64,000 nt of DNA from Verrucomicrobiales bacterium (GTDB taxonomy: Bacteria > Verrucomicrobiota > Verrucomicrobiae > Limisphaerales > UBA1100), in contig PBLV01000067.1 in assembly GCA_002721895.1 (NCBI GenBank), forward strand, positions 52,943-116,942, given 5' to 3'. Position numbers and translations under genes: made by a program. Positions within the stretch are counted from its first letter, which is position 1. Each line of letters opens with the position of its first letter. Below, in pieces: positions 61,330 to 64,000 of the stretch. A model generated the notes under the pieces. The model worked only from the letters and a program-made list of their open reading frames with translations, searched no databases and had not been told where the DNA came from.

Positions 61330-64000
61330 ATGAAGAAAAACGCTCAACTTTCCAAGGAACTCCCGATCGCTCTGCGCGCCCAGTTCGCCCGCCTCGAGCG
61401 TAAGCTCTGGTGGGTTGACACCCTTCTCGCCGCCAGCGGCGTGGCCCTCGGATTGTTCCTGTCTTACCTCGTCTTTTTCGTGGCTGATCTGGCCTCCGAG
61501 ACATCCATGGCGGTGAGACTGTTGCTCTTCGGCGCGGCGGCGGGTTCCGCGGCTTATTTTGCTTGGTTCTGGCTGAACAATTGGGTCTTCAACAAGCGCG
61601 GCAGTCATGAACTTTCCAACCTCGTCCAACAGCGTTACCGCAAGTTGGGTGATCGGTTGTTGGGCATTGTCGAATTGGCCGACCCCGAGATGGCTCCGGC
61701 TTACGCGTCCGAGAGTCTTCGCAAGGCGGCGATTGCCCAGGTGGCCAGCGAGGCGGGCGACTATGATTTCCGGGCCGTGGTGGCCACCCGCAAGACCAAG
61801 TTTTATAGCGTGGGTGCGATGGCGCTTGTGGCTCTCGTGGCCCTGCCGGCGGTTTGGATGCCCGCCATCTTCAAGAATAAGGCTCATCGTCTGGCCAATC
61901 CCGTGGGCGATGTCGAGCGCCTGACCCTCGCCCAAATGGGGGAGGAGGACGTGGATGTCAATCGCCGTATTGACCGCAATCGTGTGAAAGCATGGCACCC
62001 ATTGCCCGATGGTGGAGCGATGTTCGAGGTGGTGGGGGATGATGGCCGTTCTCGTTTCATCGAGATCAGCAACATTGTGGGCCGCGCCGGCTCCATTAAA
62101 AACATTTTCCTTGTGCCTTCCGGCGAGAAGAGCCAGTTGAAATCCCGCTTTGAAGCTGACCCCTTCGTGGAGCGCTTCGCTCATTGGCGCGATGGCGCGG
62201 TCAACGCCGCCAGTGGCGCGGAAAAATTCATGGCCGACAAGCTGGGCATGGAGACGGACATTTCCGGCGTTGCCGGTCAGATTCTCCCCGACACTCTTCA
62301 AGCCACAATTCATGACGGTACTAGGTCTGAGGTCGTGGATTTAAAGAACGTTACTCTGGGCAAGGACGGCCGGTTACGCGGAGAGTTGTCCTTTGAACTG
62401 GGCGGCCGTTCAGATCACGGCGATGTGACCATCGACCTCGTTGACGTTGAAAGGCGTATTTTCATCCAGCCCGTCAGTCGCCCCACACTAAGCGCCAGCA
62501 AGGCTGCCCGAGTGGATTACCCCAGTTATCTGGAGCGGAAACCGGCCCATCGCGAGGCGGGTGGGCTAAGCGGTTTGCCGCGTGGTTCGCGGGTAACCTT
62601 CGAGGTGGCTTCCGCTGATTTCCGGTCCCTCTCCGGCGCGGATTACTGGGTGTCCGCGGAGTTGACCCGCCGGGACATTCGCCGACTGCGCAGTGCGCTT
62701 TATGATCTAGCCGCCAACCCGGGTCATCGGGAGGACTGGATGGATCAACTGGGCCTGCCTGCGGAACTGGTCACGCGCGAGAACCTGTTGCGCCTCTATC
62801 TTTCGCAGTTGCCTGTTGAGGATCTCGATGCGCTTCGGGCGGCCATGGAAACCACCACGCCGCAGCTTGTGCCGGCCTCAACCGCGGATCTCGCCTTGCA
62901 GGCCCGGCAACTGGGACTGCCCGCGGGCATGGTGACCGCCGAGGTGCTGGACAACGTGAAGCCTCTGGGCCTCGCCCTTCAGTCGCCGGCACTGGAAATC
63001 GAGCCGTGGCACAACCAGCTCCTCCCTGTTTCCACGCGTTACGCCCAGCGCATCCACACCGTGGCTTTGCCGCTGGGGAACGCCAACAAGGCCGAGCTGA
63101 AGGTGACTCGCTGGAAGGATGAGTTTGAGTTGGCCAACAACGAGGACGACCAGTGGACGGGTAAGGTTGAGCTGGTGCCTGACGAGGAGCCAAAGGCGGA
63201 TTGGACTAACTGGCACACGAGCTGGGATGATCCCGTGGTGCGGACCGAGGCGATCATTGCTGATCGAGCATTTGAAATCCCGGTCTTTGCTCAGGATGAC
63301 TTGGGTCTTTATGATCTTCGCTTGCGCTGGTCCGCCAGGAAGATTGGCTCGGAAGAGGAGTTTAAGAATGGCGAGGTTGAACTGGCCAAGGGGGATCCCT
63401 ACACCACGCGGATTGACCACACCTACAAATTTATCGCCCGCGTTCTGGGCTTGAGCCATGGCACCGATGTCACGCTGCATCTCGTGGCGCGTGACTATCA
63501 CTTCCACAAGGATGGCCGGCAGTATGTGTCGCAGCCGTTCCACATCCGCATCGTCACGGCCGCTGAGCACGCCAAGATCATCCAGGAGGAATTCAAGCGC
63601 AAGCTGGCCGAGTTGGATAACATTGTCCGAGAACAGGAAAGCCTGATTGATCGCGGGCGAAACCTGAAGAACTCCGGAGACTTGAATACCGAAGCCGGCA
63701 CCCAATCCCTGCGCGGACAGGCGGAAGACCAAGGCGAGGTGGCTCGCGATCTTGGAAAGTTGGCAAAGGAATTGGAGGGCTTGTTCCGCGAGTCACAGCG
63801 CAACCCGGACATCACCCCGGAATCGAAGGCTGAGATGGCAGATGCCATTCGCCGGATGAACGACATTGCCCGTGGAGCCATGGCCGAAGCCGCCGGCAAG
63901 CTGGGAGACGCAGCGAAGAATGAAAACAAGGGCGACGGACAGCAAGGACAGCAAGGACAGCAAGGACAGCAAGGACAGCAAGGACAGCAAGGACAGCAAG
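61330..64000 (+). CDS. DUF4175-like membrane protein (partial, runs off the window)
   Basis: An open frame of 890 codons from ATG 61330 to the window end without a stop; the C-terminus is missing. Two N-terminal membrane segments (TLLAASGVALGLFLSYLVFFV near 33-52, LLLFGAAAGSAAYFAWFWL near 64-82) and a third (SVGAMALVALVALPAVWMP near 160-178) precede a large periplasmic region. The last part is helical and charged, then enters Gly-Gln-Gln repeats. This layout (membrane domain, beta-rich part, coiled region, QQG repeats) matches DUF4175-type proteins that end MoxR operons. It is 71 bases after the vWA-PDZ gene. Role unknown. Confidence 0.8.
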   Translation, partial: MKKNAQLSKELPIALRAQFARLERKLWWVDTLLAASGVALGLFLSYLVFFVADLASETSMAVRLLLFGAAAGSAAYFAWFWLNNWVFNKRGSHELSNLVQQRYRKLGDRLLGIVELADPEMAPAYASESLRKAAIAQVASEAGDYDFRAVVATRKTKFYSVGAMALVALVALPAVWMPAIFKNKAHRLANPVGDVERLTLAQMGEEDVDVNRRIDRNRVKAWHPLPDGGAMFEVVGDDGRSRFIEISNIVGRAGSIKNIFLVPSGEKSQLKSRFEADPFVERFAHWRDGAVNAASGAEKFMADKLGMETDISGVAGQILPDTLQATIHDGTRSEVVDLKNVTLGKDGRLRGELSFELGGRSDHGDVTIDLVDVERRIFIQPVSRPTLSASKAARVDYPSYLERKPAHREAGGLSGLPRGSRVTFEVASADFRSLSGADYWVSAELTRRDIRRLRSALYDLAANPGHREDWMDQLGLPAELVTRENLLRLYLSQLPVEDLDALRAAMETTTPQLVPASTADLALQARQLGLPAGMVTAEVLDNVKPLGLALQSPALEIEPWHNQLLPVSTRYAQRIHTVALPLGNANKAELKVTRWKDEFELANNEDDQWTGKVELVPDEEPKADWTNWHTSWDDPVVRTEAIIADRAFEIPVFAQDDLGLYDLRLRWSARKIGSEEEFKNGEVELAKGDPYTTRIDHTYKFIARVLGLSHGTDVTLHLVARDYHFHKDGRQYVSQPFHIRIVTAAEHAKIIQEEFKRKLAELDNIVREQESLIDRGRNLKNSGDLNTEAGTQSLRGQAEDQGEVARDLGKLAKELEGLFRESQRNPDITPESKAEMADAIRRMNDIARGAMAEAAGKLGDAAKNENKGDGQQGQQGQQGQQGQQGQQGQQ
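63937..64000 (+). repeat. 9-bp tandem repeat encoding Gly-Gln-Gln
   Basis: Seven exact copies of GGACAGCAA (63937-63999) continue to the window edge, in frame with the DUF4175-like gene, encoding (GQQ)n. There is no sequence divergence between copies, so the array may vary in length between strains and its true extent is not visible. Confidence 0.95.

Overview
The window looks like a chromosomal stretch from a free-living, heterotrophic, Gram-negative bacterium of the Planctomycetota/Verrucomicrobiota group, most likely Verrucomicrobiota. This is inferred from gene content, not from a marker tree. The clues are two DUF1080-type exported proteins, Tat-exported Gfo/Idh/MocA oxidoreductases and sugar isomerases, a ceramidase-like exported hydrolase, a CxxCH haem domain fused to a SUMF1-like domain, and a MoxR/DUF58/BatA/vWA/DUF4175 operon. 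An outer membrane is implied by LPS heptose genes (gmhA and a family 9 heptosyltransferase), lnt and several lipoproteins. Housekeeping genes are scattered rather than grouped in classical operons. I see no insertion sequence, prophage, CRISPR array or rRNA operon.

Layout. 0-8 kb: the 3' end of hisC, a YacP-like NYN protein, FmdB-like zinc ribbon, acylphosphatase, phosphoesterase, heptosyltransferase, two exported unknowns, and ilvB behind a leader-peptide attenuator. 8-17.7 kb: carbohydrate and exported hydrolases (rhodanese, ceramidase, Gfo/Idh plus isomerase pair, nagB, and a 1402-residue bifunctional glycogen debranching enzyme). 17.7-25.6 kb: two metallopeptidases, a rhomboid, purB, a prenyl diphosphate synthase, rpoZ, smpB, rpmB. 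25.6-34.7 kb: thrS, gmhA, uvrC, a tandem esterase, an SMP-30 protein, mtnP, glgC. 34.7-40.8 kb: xylonate-type dehydratase, two Sel1-repeat proteins (one a serine protease), agmatine deiminase, aldo/keto reductase. 40.9-47.8 kb: a tightly coupled run lnt-prfB-trpC-receiver/PP2C phosphatase, then tRNA-Pro(GGG), a small lipoprotein, histidine decarboxylase and a double-ACT protein. 47.8-54 kb: haem/SUMF1 fusion, Tat Gfo/Idh, apbE, DUF1080, a tyrosine phosphatase, a GlpG-like rhomboid. 54-64 kb: the MoxR operon, running off the window.

Genes are closely packed. Same-strand neighbours often overlap by ATGA-type junctions, and several convergent pairs share a palindromic 4-base stop (CTAG or TTAA), leaving no space for a terminator. 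Glycogen synthesis (glgC) and breakdown (debranching enzyme), LPS heptose synthesis (gmhA, heptosyltransferase) and branched-chain amino acid synthesis (ilvB) are all represented, but each pathway is incomplete here.

The most interesting items are the textbook-style transcription attenuator ahead of ilvB (Val/Leu-rich leader peptide, antiterminator and terminator, all readable in the sequence), a PDZ-like module inserted inside the von Willebrand A domain of the MoxR-operon protein, and a histidine decarboxylase translationally coupled to a stand-alone double-ACT protein. The prfB +1 programmed frameshift is clear.
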